DNA of 64,000 nucleotides. Source: CAZCCV01 sp964497515 (lineage in GTDB: Bacteria; Armatimonadota; UBA5829; DTLH01). The position numbers were made by a program, and so were the translations under genes. Numbering within the stretch: position 1 is the stretch's first letter; each line of letters starts with the position of its first letter. The DNA is taken from positions 1-64,000 of the forward strand of contig CAZCCV010000003.1 of the NCBI GenBank assembly GCA_964497515.1, in the 5' to 3' direction. Under the pieces are notes generated by a model. That model was not told the origin of the DNA. It saw nothing but the letters and a program-made list of their open reading frames with translations, and ran no database searches. This document shows positions 1 to 8,985 of the stretch, one piece after another.

Positions 1-62
1 TTATCGAGGGAGCCAGATTAGCGGCCTGATTCCGGATATCTGACATGCACCCACAACTGCCC

Positions 63-91
63 TTGACATTGCACCAAGTGTAACCCATAAT
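63..91 (+). promoter_or_regulatory. Sigma-70-type promoter for the secreted metalloprotease-like gene
   Basis: TTGACA at 63-68, a 17-base spacer, then CATAAT at 86-91 (5 of 6 to consensus). It lies about 100 bases before the coding start at 192. The same box pair and spacing recur before lemA at 56245-56273. Bases 1-62 hold no gene that I can support. Confidence 0.65.
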
Positions 92-191
92 ACAAGTGTG
101 GTATCGTGGCTCCTGAAAGTATGACGCCCAGTGAATACTGAAGCAGAGCTCGAGTTCAACTCATTTCTGTTCAGTGAAAGGAGGCCGAGCG

Positions 192-3100
192 TTGTTGAAA
201 AAATTTACTTCTTCTGTACTACCACTGGCACTAACCATCCTACTAGTTTGCCTACTGATCCCGACTGATGCCCTTGCTGCAAGTTGGCCTATGAAGCAGC
301 GGGATATCTGGAACACAGGGCGAGCCGATTTTTCAGTTCCCGAAAACAGACTAAACGGTTTGTTTTTCGACATCTTCAAATGGCAGACTCCAACTCCGGG
401 TTCACCTGTAGATGGTGGTGTCAGCTCCACACAGATGACATTCTACGATAAGGTTGGCCCGAAATCTGCGGATATTGTTGTCGGTGGGTATCATTGGCCA
501 AAGGGTGTCCAGGGGATGGATCGCTGGACAGGTGCCATCTTCTGGCAACGTAACCCGGCTGGTGGAGAGACCATCGGGCGAATTGCTCCGGCGTTTGCGA
601 ATAACGGAAGAACAATCTACGTAGTAAACGATGCTACCGGCAGTTCCGAATACCCCGATGGGTTTCCTCTGATGGCTTTTGCTACAGTGTCTGGCCCAGC
701 AAGCTTCAGACATAATGGATCAGATCCGAACCCTTGGAAGCTCAGTATAGGAAGTCCCAAAATACTCCCGGACGGACGAATCTTTTTGGGTGCGTGGAAT
801 GATCGCCCATACGGCGGAACAGATGACGGGTCGGCCATTCTGACTACTTGGGATGCTGCTAGCCGCACAGGCTGTATCAAGAATGAGCCTGCATTTTATC
901 AGGATGGCAGTGTTCTCAAGGTCATTGCTGCTGGACGCGACGGAAGGATCTATTGTTTCAATGGTACTACCGGCACGTTGATATGGTCGAGGACTTGTAA
1001 CACGGGTACAACTGATGCCAGTCCCACTATCGATCCGAGTAACGGTAATATCTACGTTGCATCTGGTTCAGATAGCATTTGGGTTATTGGGCTGAACAAA
1101 AATGGCAACCCCCTTTGGGGCTCAGACCCGGCGGTCAAAGTATTTAACCGAACCAGTGGCCAGAACCCGCAGTTTGCAGAATCGACCGGTTGTCTGCGTG
1201 CTGATGGTCAGATGTACTATTTCCAGACCAACAGCCAAGAGGGTGACGGCAAGCTGTATGCGTTTAATGTTAGCACTGGGACTCTTTCGTGGACTTACGA
1301 CACTGAGGGTAAAGGCTGGAGTCAATTTGCTTCTTCACCAATAGTTACCCAAAACGGAGTGGTTGTTGTCGGTAACAACGAGGGAAAGAAGTATTTCGCG
1401 ATTAAAGATGAGGTCAGCTACGGATCTCTCATCGATACTCTGGAAGTAGATGCGGCTGGCAATGCTAATGCCAGTGCAACAATCTCTCCTGACGGAATGC
1501 TCTACCTTCCACTTAGAACCATTTGGAGTACCCCAAACGGGACTCACAGTGGTCCTACGTTCCAGGTGGCAAATATGTTTACCTGCATCGACTTAAACAG
1601 TGATGCATCTGTGATTCTTCCGCCGCCACCGTTAAGATGCACACCGCTCAATCGCGCAGTACAGCTCAATTGGAGTCCTGTTATTGATCTCACCGGACAG
1701 TTCGCTCACTATGCGGTGTATCGTTCCCTATCGCCATTTAGTTCAGTGGCAGGAATGATCCCGATTGCAACTGTTCCGGGTGTTAATAATACCGGATACC
1801 TCGATGCTCCACTGGATAACAACGTCGGATATTACTATGCCGTTACATCAGTCTCAGCAACTGGGGGTGAGATCAAAACAGTTAAGAGCATTGGCCCGTT
1901 CATTCCTAAAGACGAGACTGATCTGCAGGTGTTGACTGTTTCACGCACGCCGCGTTATCCACGCTATGCTGCTATGTATACAGGTTATCAGATCACAGAG
2001 CCTTCTGGTTATGGCCCGTATATATTCTCGGCATCAACGCACTTGGGTCAGGGACAGACCGAGAACACAAAACGGTGGCCCGATATTGGCGAGTCTTGCA
2101 CGTATACTGCGACAGTGAGGAACCGCGGCACAAATACGTGGAATGGAGCTCTTACAGCTACGTGGATGGTAGATGGGGTTGTCGTTTCAACGCCCTCTAA
2201 GATAGTTGCCCTGGCACCAGGGGACATGACAACGTTTACGTATGTGAAGAATTGGGATGGTGAATCGCACGATATTACCTTCACAATAAACGTCACAGAT
2301 GCCCGACCAAACAACAACTCACTTACAGTGAATACTAAGTCGGTTGCATTCTTAACTTATATCGACAAGTCGTTTGTTGAGCAGTTCGCTGTCTGGACAA
2401 GTACTAAATGGCCGACTGGACAGACCGACGATATTTTCGACTGGCTTAATCGTCATATGAAAAAGTTCAACCAAATGTTTGCCGCCGCTGGAACTCAGAA
2501 ACGAGTACACTACGGCATTCTTGAACCAATCGATGATAATTCTCCAGACCCATCTGTCAATACTATCGAATTTGCGATATTCCCATTCAGGTATCGAGTA
2601 ACAGATGGGGATCCGCGCAGCGTCTCTGCATACTTCCGTATAAACGAGGATATAGATTACGGCTTGCTCCACGAAATGGGGCACCAATTAGGTCTTATCG
2701 ACATATATCGTATGGATATTGCAGGAAGCCAGAACCAGGTTTCTGGACTTGGTTATTCTGCCCCTGAGTGTCTTATGCGAACTTGCGGCCCTGTTCTCTC
2801 GGAGTTCAGTGCGCTTGCGATGGAACACTGGCTGGATGTTGCCCACGGTTATTATGGGCAGTTTATGTACAACCTGCCGACAAACATGCAGCTGAAGATA
2901 ATCGGCCAAAATGGCTCTCCGCTTGCTGGAGCTGTCGTGACGATGTATCAGAAGTGCGAACGGCCAGGTTTAGGTGAGGCTATAACGGATCAGGTCAAGG
3001 CTCAGGGTGTGACCGACTCTAACGGCATTTTCGTTCTTCCGAACGTTCCGATAGATCCGAGCAAGGTTCCCCCAGCGCATACCGGGGATACCTTGCATCC

Positions 3101-4424
3101 AAATCCGTTCGGTTATATTGCAATAGTCGGTACTAACGGACTCCTTCACTTCAAGATAGAGTATAAGGGAGACGTCGACTACTGCTGGCTTGATCTTACA
3201 GAGCCAATGGTCGCCTATTTCCGTGGCGAGACCGAACTTGCTACATTTGAACGCGAAGTCGCTCTGGGCGGTCAGGTTCAGTTCTACCCACCTGATGATT
3301 TGGCTGAACTGAACGCCAACGATTGGGCAGCGTGGGCCGAAGGATCTAGTCCGGGAAGCACCTATACTGAAGATGACACCGTCCGAAAGATAGTAGGCAA
3401 CGGGTCAGTGAAATTCGTGACGGATGGAGCACTCGATACGCTTGTTCGATATCCACGGACACTTGCTGCTCATTGGGATCTCCGAAAGGCTTCCACGCTC
3501 CAATTCAGTGTGTACGCCGAGAATCCAAGCGTTGACGGCTTCCAGAATGGCAGTCCGTGGATACGACTGAAGGATTCAAATGGCAACTACTTCCAGTATC
3601 AGTACTACATAGGAGGCAATGTTGCAGACATTCTGAATCAGGCAAGGAAGACTTGGAAGACCTGGGAAGTACCTATTGGCCCCACCGGAATTGTCGAAAA
3701 CGGATGGCGGCGCACTACGTTCGGTACACCCGATATATCTAAAATCAGCTCTGTGGAGTTCCACGCTGACACGTGGGGCAACGGTTTTAGACTCTGGTAC
3801 GACGGTGTGCGGTTTATCTTCCCAAGTGAACCAGTAATAGGCATTGCAAACGCAAAAGTGGCACGAGATAACAGCCGCGTGGACATAAGTGACGCAGCGG
3901 TATCGGCCGCGTGGCCAGGTGTTTTCTACATCCAGTCTTTCGATAGACATTCTGGAATCCGTGTCGAAAAAGCAGACCACACAATGGTAGCAGGTGCCAC
4001 TGCCGATGTTAAAGGCTTTATTACCACAAATAAGGATGGTGAACGCACCATAGATGCTTCGTGGGCTGCGGTGACTGGAGAATTAGTGTCGGTCAAACCA
4101 CTCTTTATGTCAGGAAAATCCATCGGTGGCAGCGATTACTATTTCATCGCTGGTACCGGTGCTGGCCAACGTGGTGTTGAAGGAGGCATAGGCCTGAATA
4201 ACATAGGCCTTCTCATCAAAGCCAGTGGGGTGGTTGTCGATCGCGACAACTCGATCAATCCTTCCTGGTATATTATACATGATGGTTCACCAAACAAAAC
4301 GACAAAGGTGATCGTCCAAGTGGGTACGAGGATTCCTCCAATCGGTACTTTTGTTACCGTTACAGGCGTAAGCTCGTGCTACAGAGAAGGACCACTCTTC
4401 TACTCTCGCATTCTTGCAAAGTAG
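192..4424 (+). CDS. Large secreted multidomain protein with beta-propeller and metzincin-like zinc protease motif
   Basis: About 1410 residues. A Lys-containing N-terminus and hydrophobic stretch form a signal peptide. Then come PQQ-type beta-propeller repeats (roughly 45-440), a fibronectin-III-like segment (490-580), a CARDB-like Ig segment (600-720), a region with HEMGHQLGLID starting at His827 that fits the HExxHxxGxxD zinc site of metzincin-type proteases, a carboxypeptidase-regulatory-like fold (about 900-1000), a carbohydrate-binding-like beta-sandwich (1080-1230) and a C-terminal OB-like segment. An upstream in-frame GTG at 174 has no ribosome-binding site, and the bases after it (177-184) are a perfect AAAGGAGG placed 7 bases before TTG 192, so TTG 192 is chosen. 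It is a lone gene behind its own promoter. Substrate is unknown; surface polymer or protein degradation is inference. No C-terminal sorting tail was seen. Confidence 0.85.
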   Translation: MLKKFTSSVLPLALTILLVCLLIPTDALAASWPMKQRDIWNTGRADFSVPENRLNGLFFDIFKWQTPTPGSPVDGGVSSTQMTFYDKVGPKSADIVVGGYHWPKGVQGMDRWTGAIFWQRNPAGGETIGRIAPAFANNGRTIYVVNDATGSSEYPDGFPLMAFATVSGPASFRHNGSDPNPWKLSIGSPKILPDGRIFLGAWNDRPYGGTDDGSAILTTWDAASRTGCIKNEPAFYQDGSVLKVIAAGRDGRIYCFNGTTGTLIWSRTCNTGTTDASPTIDPSNGNIYVASGSDSIWVIGLNKNGNPLWGSDPAVKVFNRTSGQNPQFAESTGCLRADGQMYYFQTNSQEGDGKLYAFNVSTGTLSWTYDTEGKGWSQFASSPIVTQNGVVVVGNNEGKKYFAIKDEVSYGSLIDTLEVDAAGNANASATISPDGMLYLPLRTIWSTPNGTHSGPTFQVANMFTCIDLNSDASVILPPPPLRCTPLNRAVQLNWSPVIDLTGQFAHYAVYRSLSPFSSVAGMIPIATVPGVNNTGYLDAPLDNNVGYYYAVTSVSATGGEIKTVKSIGPFIPKDETDLQVLTVSRTPRYPRYAAMYTGYQITEPSGYGPYIFSASTHLGQGQTENTKRWPDIGESCTYTATVRNRGTNTWNGALTATWMVDGVVVSTPSKIVALAPGDMTTFTYVKNWDGESHDITFTINVTDARPNNNSLTVNTKSVAFLTYIDKSFVEQFAVWTSTKWPTGQTDDIFDWLNRHMKKFNQMFAAAGTQKRVHYGILEPIDDNSPDPSVNTIEFAIFPFRYRVTDGDPRSVSAYFRINEDIDYGLLHEMGHQLGLIDIYRMDIAGSQNQVSGLGYSAPECLMRTCGPVLSEFSALAMEHWLDVAHGYYGQFMYNLPTNMQLKIIGQNGSPLAGAVVTMYQKCERPGLGEAITDQVKAQGVTDSNGIFVLPNVPIDPSKVPPAHTGDTLHPNPFGYIAIVGTNGLLHFKIEYKGDVDYCWLDLTEPMVAYFRGETELATFEREVALGGQVQFYPPDDLAELNANDWAAWAEGSSPGSTYTEDDTVRKIVGNGSVKFVTDGALDTLVRYPRTLAAHWDLRKASTLQFSVYAENPSVDGFQNGSPWIRLKDSNGNYFQYQYYIGGNVADILNQARKTWKTWEVPIGPTGIVENGWRRTTFGTPDISKISSVEFHADTWGNGFRLWYDGVRFIFPSEPVIGIANAKVARDNSRVDISDAAVSAAWPGVFYIQSFDRHSGIRVEKADHTMVAGATADVKGFITTNKDGERTIDASWAAVTGELVSVKPLFMSGKSIGGSDYYFIAGTGAGQRGVEGGIGLNNIGLLIKASGVVVDRDNSINPSWYIIHDGSPNKTTKVIVQVGTRIPPIGTFVTVTGVSSCYREGPLFYSRILAK

Positions 4425-4442
4425 ATACTTGAATCTAGTTAA

Positions 4443-4468
4443 CGCAGGCGGCATTCGTGCCGCCTGCG
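4443..4468 (+). terminator. Hairpin with UUCG loop after the metalloprotease-like gene
   Basis: Perfect 11-bp inverted repeat (4443-4453 and 4458-4468) closing a TTCG tetraloop, 19 bases after the stop codon. No T-run follows, so it may be a U-less terminator or a 3'-end stabiliser. The rest of 4425-4647 shows no gene. Confidence 0.5.
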
Positions 4469-4647
4469 CCTCTATCTGCAAGCCCACGATCCTAGACGAT
4501 TCCGCCCCTCTGTGATATAACTGTATTGGTAGAATCCTAACTTGCGATGAACGCTCGGACGATTGCCCGGGCGTGTTTTTGTGTTACATTTCAATACCAC
4601 AGCGCTGTGGGCATCCACTCAGAGCAGAGTTTCAGAGGCTAGTCAAT

Positions 4648-6447
4648 ATGATCGATAACAGGAAGTTCCTCTCGGGGAATGAGGCCATTGCTCACGCTGC
4701 ATATAAGGCAGGGTGCAAAGTGGCGGCAGCATACCCCGGCACCCCAAGTACCGAGATACTAGAAAACGTTGCGAAGTTCAAAGACCATATCTACTGCGAG
4801 TGGTCGGTGAACGAAAAAGTCTCTATGGAAGTAGCTATTGGCGCGTCGCTGGCCGGTGCCAGAGCGCTCACAACTATGAAACACGTGGGACTCAACGTTG
4901 CGGCCGATCCGCTTATGACCCTGTCGTACATCGGGACAAACGGTGGGTTGGTGATTGTCTCCGCCGACGATCCGGGGATGCACAGTTCCCAGAACGAACA
5001 GGACAACCGCCTCTTCGCTCGTTTTGCAAAAGTGGCGCTCTTTGAGCCATCAGACAGTCAGGAATCCTACGATATGACTGTCGAAGCGTTTGCGATTTCA
5101 GAGGAGTATTCCACTCCGGTTATCGTAAGGACAACTACGCGAATATCGCACGCTTCCGGCATCGTGGATCTTGGGGACTTCACTCCATTTCCTCCAACAG
5201 GAAGAGAGTACAAGAAGGATGTAACAAAGACTGTTACAGTTCCTGCTTTTGCCAGAGGAATGAGGGTGCAACTGGAGGAGAGACTCGCGAAAATCGCCGA
5301 GTATTCCGAAAACTGTCGGTGGAACCGAATGGAACAAGGAAGCCCGGAAATCGGCTTTATCACTTCTGGAGTGGCGTATCAGTATGTAAAGGAAGTCTTT
5401 CCTGAGGCCAGCGTTCTTAAGCTGGGTTTTACAAACCCAATTCCGAAACGGATGATCCGCGAGTTTGCAGCAAGTGTCAAGAAGCTGTACGTAATCGAAG
5501 AGCTGGAGCCGTACCTGGAAGAGCAGGTTCGTGCACTTGGAGTTCAAGTGGAAGACCACGAGTTGAAGCTCAACATAGGTGAGCTGAACCCGCTGCATAT
5601 GCGGCAACTGCGATCTGAGATTCTGAAAGAGACGTACCCCGAACGGGTATCCAAAGGGGTGGGCGAGGGGCTTCCTGCAAGGCCTCCGGTGTTGTGTGCC
5701 GGTTGTGGCCACAGGTCGGTCTTTCAGGCGCTGCACAAGCTCAAAGTGACTGTTATGGGTGACATAGGCTGCTATAGCCTGGGCGCTTTCAAGCCTCTGG
5801 AATCGATAGATAGTATACTCTGCATGGGGGCCAGCATCGGCAACGCTTTCGGAATGCAAAAAGCTGGTTACTCTAATCGAACGGTAGCCGTTCTCGGCGA
5901 TTCCACGTTCTTCCATTCAGGTATTACCGGTCTTCTGAATGTAGTCTACAACAAGGGTGTAACGACTGTAATCGTCCTCGACAACAGAATTACGGCTATG
6001 ACCGGTCATCAGGACAACCCGGGTACAGGCAGAACGCTTATGGGAGAAACGACCGACGAGGCTTCCATTGAACGGATTGCAGAAGGAATTGGCGTAGGCC
6101 GAGTAAGAGTAGTCGACTGTTACGATATGGCAGCAGTCGAACAGGTGCTAAAAGAAGAGATCGACTCCCCGGAGCCTTCACTTATAGTTGCGCGACAGCC
6201 CTGTGTTCTTGGCGCCAGACTGATAACAACCAGGCAGTTTGTGGTCGATTTCGATACCTGTACGGGCTGTCGGGCATGTCTTAGGATCGGTTGTCCCGCC
6301 CTTGAACTTGGTGATGCCGATCCGGCAAAGCCCAATCTCAGAAAAGTGAAAATCAACCCGGTTCTTTGTGTAGGATGCAGTATGTGCGTGCGGGTGTGCA
6401 AATTCGATGCGATAAAAGAGCATAATCTAGAGGTGGCGGAGAATTGA
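4648..6447 (+). CDS. iorA: Indolepyruvate:ferredoxin oxidoreductase, alpha subunit
   Basis: 599 residues. Catalyses thiamine-diphosphate-dependent oxidative decarboxylation of aryl-pyruvates (from Trp, Phe, Tyr transamination) to aryl-acetyl-CoA, with electrons to ferredoxin. The N-terminal pyrimidine-binding domain begins with LSGNEAIAHAAYKAG and the AYPGTPSTEI loop. The pyrophosphate-binding domain (about 360-530) contains CAGCGHR and GDSTFFHSG. The C-terminus carries two ferredoxin-type 4Fe-4S motifs, CTGCRACLRIGCP and CVGCSMCVRVC. The reading frame is open upstream to 4573, but family alignment begins at ATG 4648, with AGAGG upstream. Its stop overlaps the start of iorB, giving the usual alpha-beta complex from one operon. 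The enzyme is typical of anaerobic or peptide-fermenting metabolism. Confidence 0.95.
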   Translation: MIDNRKFLSGNEAIAHAAYKAGCKVAAAYPGTPSTEILENVAKFKDHIYCEWSVNEKVSMEVAIGASLAGARALTTMKHVGLNVAADPLMTLSYIGTNGGLVIVSADDPGMHSSQNEQDNRLFARFAKVALFEPSDSQESYDMTVEAFAISEEYSTPVIVRTTTRISHASGIVDLGDFTPFPPTGREYKKDVTKTVTVPAFARGMRVQLEERLAKIAEYSENCRWNRMEQGSPEIGFITSGVAYQYVKEVFPEASVLKLGFTNPIPKRMIREFAASVKKLYVIEELEPYLEEQVRALGVQVEDHELKLNIGELNPLHMRQLRSEILKETYPERVSKGVGEGLPARPPVLCAGCGHRSVFQALHKLKVTVMGDIGCYSLGAFKPLESIDSILCMGASIGNAFGMQKAGYSNRTVAVLGDSTFFHSGITGLLNVVYNKGVTTVIVLDNRITAMTGHQDNPGTGRTLMGETTDEASIERIAEGIGVGRVRVVDCYDMAAVEQVLKEEIDSPEPSLIVARQPCVLGARLITTRQFVVDFDTCTGCRACLRIGCPALELGDADPAKPNLRKVKINPVLCVGCSMCVRVCKFDAIKEHNLEVAEN

Positions 6448-7040
6448 AAAAGACAGTCAATATAGCGCTTGTCGGTGTCGGCGGACAGGGAATTCTCCTG
6501 GCCAGTGATGTTATCTCTCGCGCTGCTATGCTTGCTGGCCACGATGTGAAGAAGAGTGAAGTGCACGGCATGGCGCAGCGGGGTGGGAGCGTTGTAAGTC
6601 AGGTTCGCATCGGCGAAAAAGTGTACTCACCGATTATTCCAGAGGGAGAGACCGACTATCTAATCAGTTTCGAGCTTCTGGAGTCACTTCGGTACGCTGA
6701 TACTGTGGCGGACGACGGCACTGCTCTTATCAACAAGCAGGTTATCACCCCTGTTACGGTCTCAAGTGGCCAGCAGTCGTGGGTGGAGGATATAGACCAA
6801 AGGGTTGCCAATGCGTATCCGAAGCGACATCTTGTTGATGCACTGCAGACAGCAAAGGACATAGGCAACATTCGAACTGCCAATATGATAATGACCGGTA
6901 TGCTTTCCGCTCTGCTTGATATCGACGAAGCTGTATGGGCACGGGCTGTTGCCGAGCTTGTTCCTGCTAAACACCGTGAGGTCAACGTCAAGGCATTTTC
7001 AACGGGGCGAGAGACTATGGGGCGAGGCAAATCAGCGTAG
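6444..7040 (+). CDS. iorB: Indolepyruvate:ferredoxin oxidoreductase, beta subunit
   Basis: 198 residues, the gamma-type domain of the 2-oxoacid:acceptor oxidoreductase family, partner of IorA. The glycine-rich GVGGQGILLASDV near the N-terminus and the HGMAQRGGSV segment are the family signatures. The start is TTG 6444, which overlaps the iorA TGA by 4 bases and implies translational coupling; a purine-rich GGTGGCGGAG lies just upstream. Length is normal. No third subunit is nearby, which agrees with the two-subunit IOR architecture. Confidence 0.93.
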   Translation: MKKTVNIALVGVGGQGILLASDVISRAAMLAGHDVKKSEVHGMAQRGGSVVSQVRIGEKVYSPIIPEGETDYLISFELLESLRYADTVADDGTALINKQVITPVTVSSGQQSWVEDIDQRVANAYPKRHLVDALQTAKDIGNIRTANMIMTGMLSALLDIDEAVWARAVAELVPAKHREVNVKAFSTGRETMGRGKSA

Positions 7041-7111
7041 TTTTGTCTTCTCCGTGGGTAACCTGAGAAAAAGAACTCACTGAATTGTGAGGTCATCACA
7101 GGGGGTATCCT

Positions 7112-8137
7112 ATGAAGAAGTTGATGTTTTTAACTGCGCTGATGGCTCTTGCGCTATATTCTGTTTCATTTGCGGCTGAAGGTACTAAAGGCACGGTTTG
7201 GGTGTCCGACGGATCCGGTAACAGCGTAACTGTTATCGATGCCGCTAATAACAGAGTTGTCACCACACTTGAGGGCATCGAAGGTCCTCACAACATTCAA
7301 GCATCTCCCGACAATAAGACTATTTGGGTCACAAGCGGTCATATGTCGCGGCTTGTGCGGATAGATCCTTCGCATTACCGCATAACTGGTGTTGTCGATA
7401 CTGGCAAGTCACCTGCACACGTGGTGGTTTCTCCGGATTCCAAACGGGTCTACGTTTCAAATGAAGTAGATAACACAATCTCGGTTATCGATGCATCCAC
7501 TTTGGAATCCATTGCCCTTGTGACTGGTGTCAACCATCCGCACGGCCTTCGATTGAGCCCGGACGGCAAGAGGCTGTATGTTGCCAATTACGGTGGTGGC
7601 ACAATCTCTGTTATCGATACGGGCACTAACCGTAAACTGACGGATGTAACGGTTGGAAAGCAGCCGGTGCAGGTGGGAGTCTCTCCTGATGGCAAATACG
7701 TCTACGTTAGTTTGGGAGGAGAAAATGCCGTCGCAAAAGTAGATACATCCGACTTGAAACTGGTTGAAAAGGTGGCTGTAGACAAAGGACCTGTCCAGTT
7801 GTTTGTGACTCCTAACAACAAGATCGTTGCTGTAGCAAATCAGGGGACGGAGGATTCGCCCAGCACCACCACATCACTTATCGACACTGCCACATTTAAG
7901 GTTGCTGTCACTTTAGAGACTGGCAAAGGTGTCCACGGCGTTGTTGTAGGAGCCGACAGCAGATTCGCTTACGTTACCAATATGTTCGATAATACCGTAG
8001 GCGTCATCGACATAACGACGAAGAAGCTCGTTGCCACTATTCCCGTGGGTAAAGCGCCGAATGGTATAACGTATTCCACTTCTGCGCCTTCACCAGCTCC
8101 TGCTGCAAAGATCACGTTAAATCTGCACGGTCATTAA
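7112..8137 (+). CDS. Exported YVTN-family beta-propeller repeat protein
   Basis: 341 residues. A signal peptide (MKKLMFLTALMALALYSVSF, then Ala-Ala) is followed by about seven roughly 42-residue repeats of the form SPDGKxVYVSNxxxNTISVIDT, the YVTN/YncE-type propeller. Such proteins are periplasmic or cell-surface and bind partners or ligands; no enzyme motif is visible. ATG 7112 has GGGGGT eight bases upstream. The C-terminal tail is short and Ala/Pro-rich, ending in an LNLHGH-type His tail that could bind metal weakly. It stands alone after iorAB with a convergent hairpin behind it. The exact function is unknown. Confidence 0.85.
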   Translation: MKKLMFLTALMALALYSVSFAAEGTKGTVWVSDGSGNSVTVIDAANNRVVTTLEGIEGPHNIQASPDNKTIWVTSGHMSRLVRIDPSHYRITGVVDTGKSPAHVVVSPDSKRVYVSNEVDNTISVIDASTLESIALVTGVNHPHGLRLSPDGKRLYVANYGGGTISVIDTGTNRKLTDVTVGKQPVQVGVSPDGKYVYVSLGGENAVAKVDTSDLKLVEKVAVDKGPVQLFVTPNNKIVAVANQGTEDSPSTTTSLIDTATFKVAVTLETGKGVHGVVVGADSRFAYVTNMFDNTVGVIDITTKKLVATIPVGKAPNGITYSTSAPSPAPAAKITLNLHGH

Positions 8138-8150
8138 ATGATATTATGGA

Positions 8151-8181
8151 ACTGTGGGCTCAGTGTATCTGTGCCCACAGT
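8151..8181. terminator. Hairpin between convergent genes
   Basis: Perfect 9-bp arms ACTGTGGGC / GCCCACAGT (8151-8159, 8173-8181) with a 13-base loop, centred in the 46-base gap between two convergent stop codons. No T-run is present on either strand. It is probably a shared bidirectional transcript end. Confidence 0.55.
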
Positions 8182-8183
8182 CT

Positions 8184-8954
8184 CTATTCTTCGACGATGT
8201 GTCCACTCAACCAGAATGTTCCCTGAACGATTCCGCCGACAGTCGGTTTGTTCGGCACAATTGAAGGGTCGATTACTACATCCAAAGTGTCGCCTTCAAG
8301 GTTAACAAGGGCGTGTTCGAACACGATTCCGGTGTGTGAGTTTGTTATTTCCTCGGTTTCTAATACTTCAGCCGCAAAATAGCCGGTTGCGGGCTGATGA
8401 TCCACTAGAGGCCGGAAGAGTCCTGCACTAATGAAGGAGCCTGCCTTGAGCTTCAGTCTGCTCTTTCCGAAGTCGTATTCTCTCTTCTGCAGTTCTTCAA
8501 ACGCATCAATTGTGTCGTAGTAGGTCACTTCCTCTGCAAACGCAGTTGTCTGCACCGAAATGACGGAAGGCAATTCGATGCAGTCTCTTACCAAATCGAA
8601 GTTTGGCACATCCACCACAAATGGGTATCTTCCGAACTCCTCAGGATTTTCTCCGGCTTCATCTGGTTTAGCCCACAGATACAGGCCGCCCAGCGCTTCG
8701 CTTCCACGATGTGGCCAGAGTTTTGTGATCCCAACCTTCATACGCCCGCTGCCTACGAAGTCCGGGATTAGTGAAACCAGATTGTTACTCTTTTCGATTG
8801 AGAGCCAGAGTGCCGCACCATTCTCCACCGGCCAATGAAAAAGATAACTGTGTTCCGTTTCATAACGCTTGCCGCTTTCATATACTATTTCAGAAAGCGC
8901 CTTAATGTCCTCCGGACCCGTTACGGTAAATCCAATATCGCTGAAATGACTCAT
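8184..8954 (-). CDS. Uncharacterised protein downstream of the Omp85 barrel
   Basis: 256 residues, family not recognised. The frame is open far upstream into the Omp85 gene, but the first Met with a ribosome-binding site (AGAGG) is at 8954, clear of that gene. No signal peptide or membrane segment is visible, so it should be cytoplasmic. The sequence is acidic, mixed alpha/beta, with two halves: one about 1-120 rich in Trp/Gly turns, one about 130-256 ending in a beta-rich segment. It begins 31 bases after the Omp85 stop and is probably co-transcribed. No catalytic motif was seen. Confidence 0.8.
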   Translation of the reverse strand: MSHFSDIGFTVTGPEDIKALSEIVYESGKRYETEHSYLFHWPVENGAALWLSIEKSNNLVSLIPDFVGSGRMKVGITKLWPHRGSEALGGLYLWAKPDEAGENPEEFGRYPFVVDVPNFDLVRDCIELPSVISVQTTAFAEEVTYYDTIDAFEELQKREYDFGKSRLKLKAGSFISAGLFRPLVDHQPATGYFAAEVLETEEITNSHTGIVFEHALVNLEGDTLDVVIDPSIVPNKPTVGGIVQGTFWLSGHIVEE

Positions 8955-8985
8955 TAATACCTCTGAAACGCTGATTATATAATTT

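Noticed and set aside
5098..5916. 272-codon frame on the minus strand
   Set aside because: Lies wholly within iorA, whose frame has strong motifs; no ribosome-binding site or family signal.
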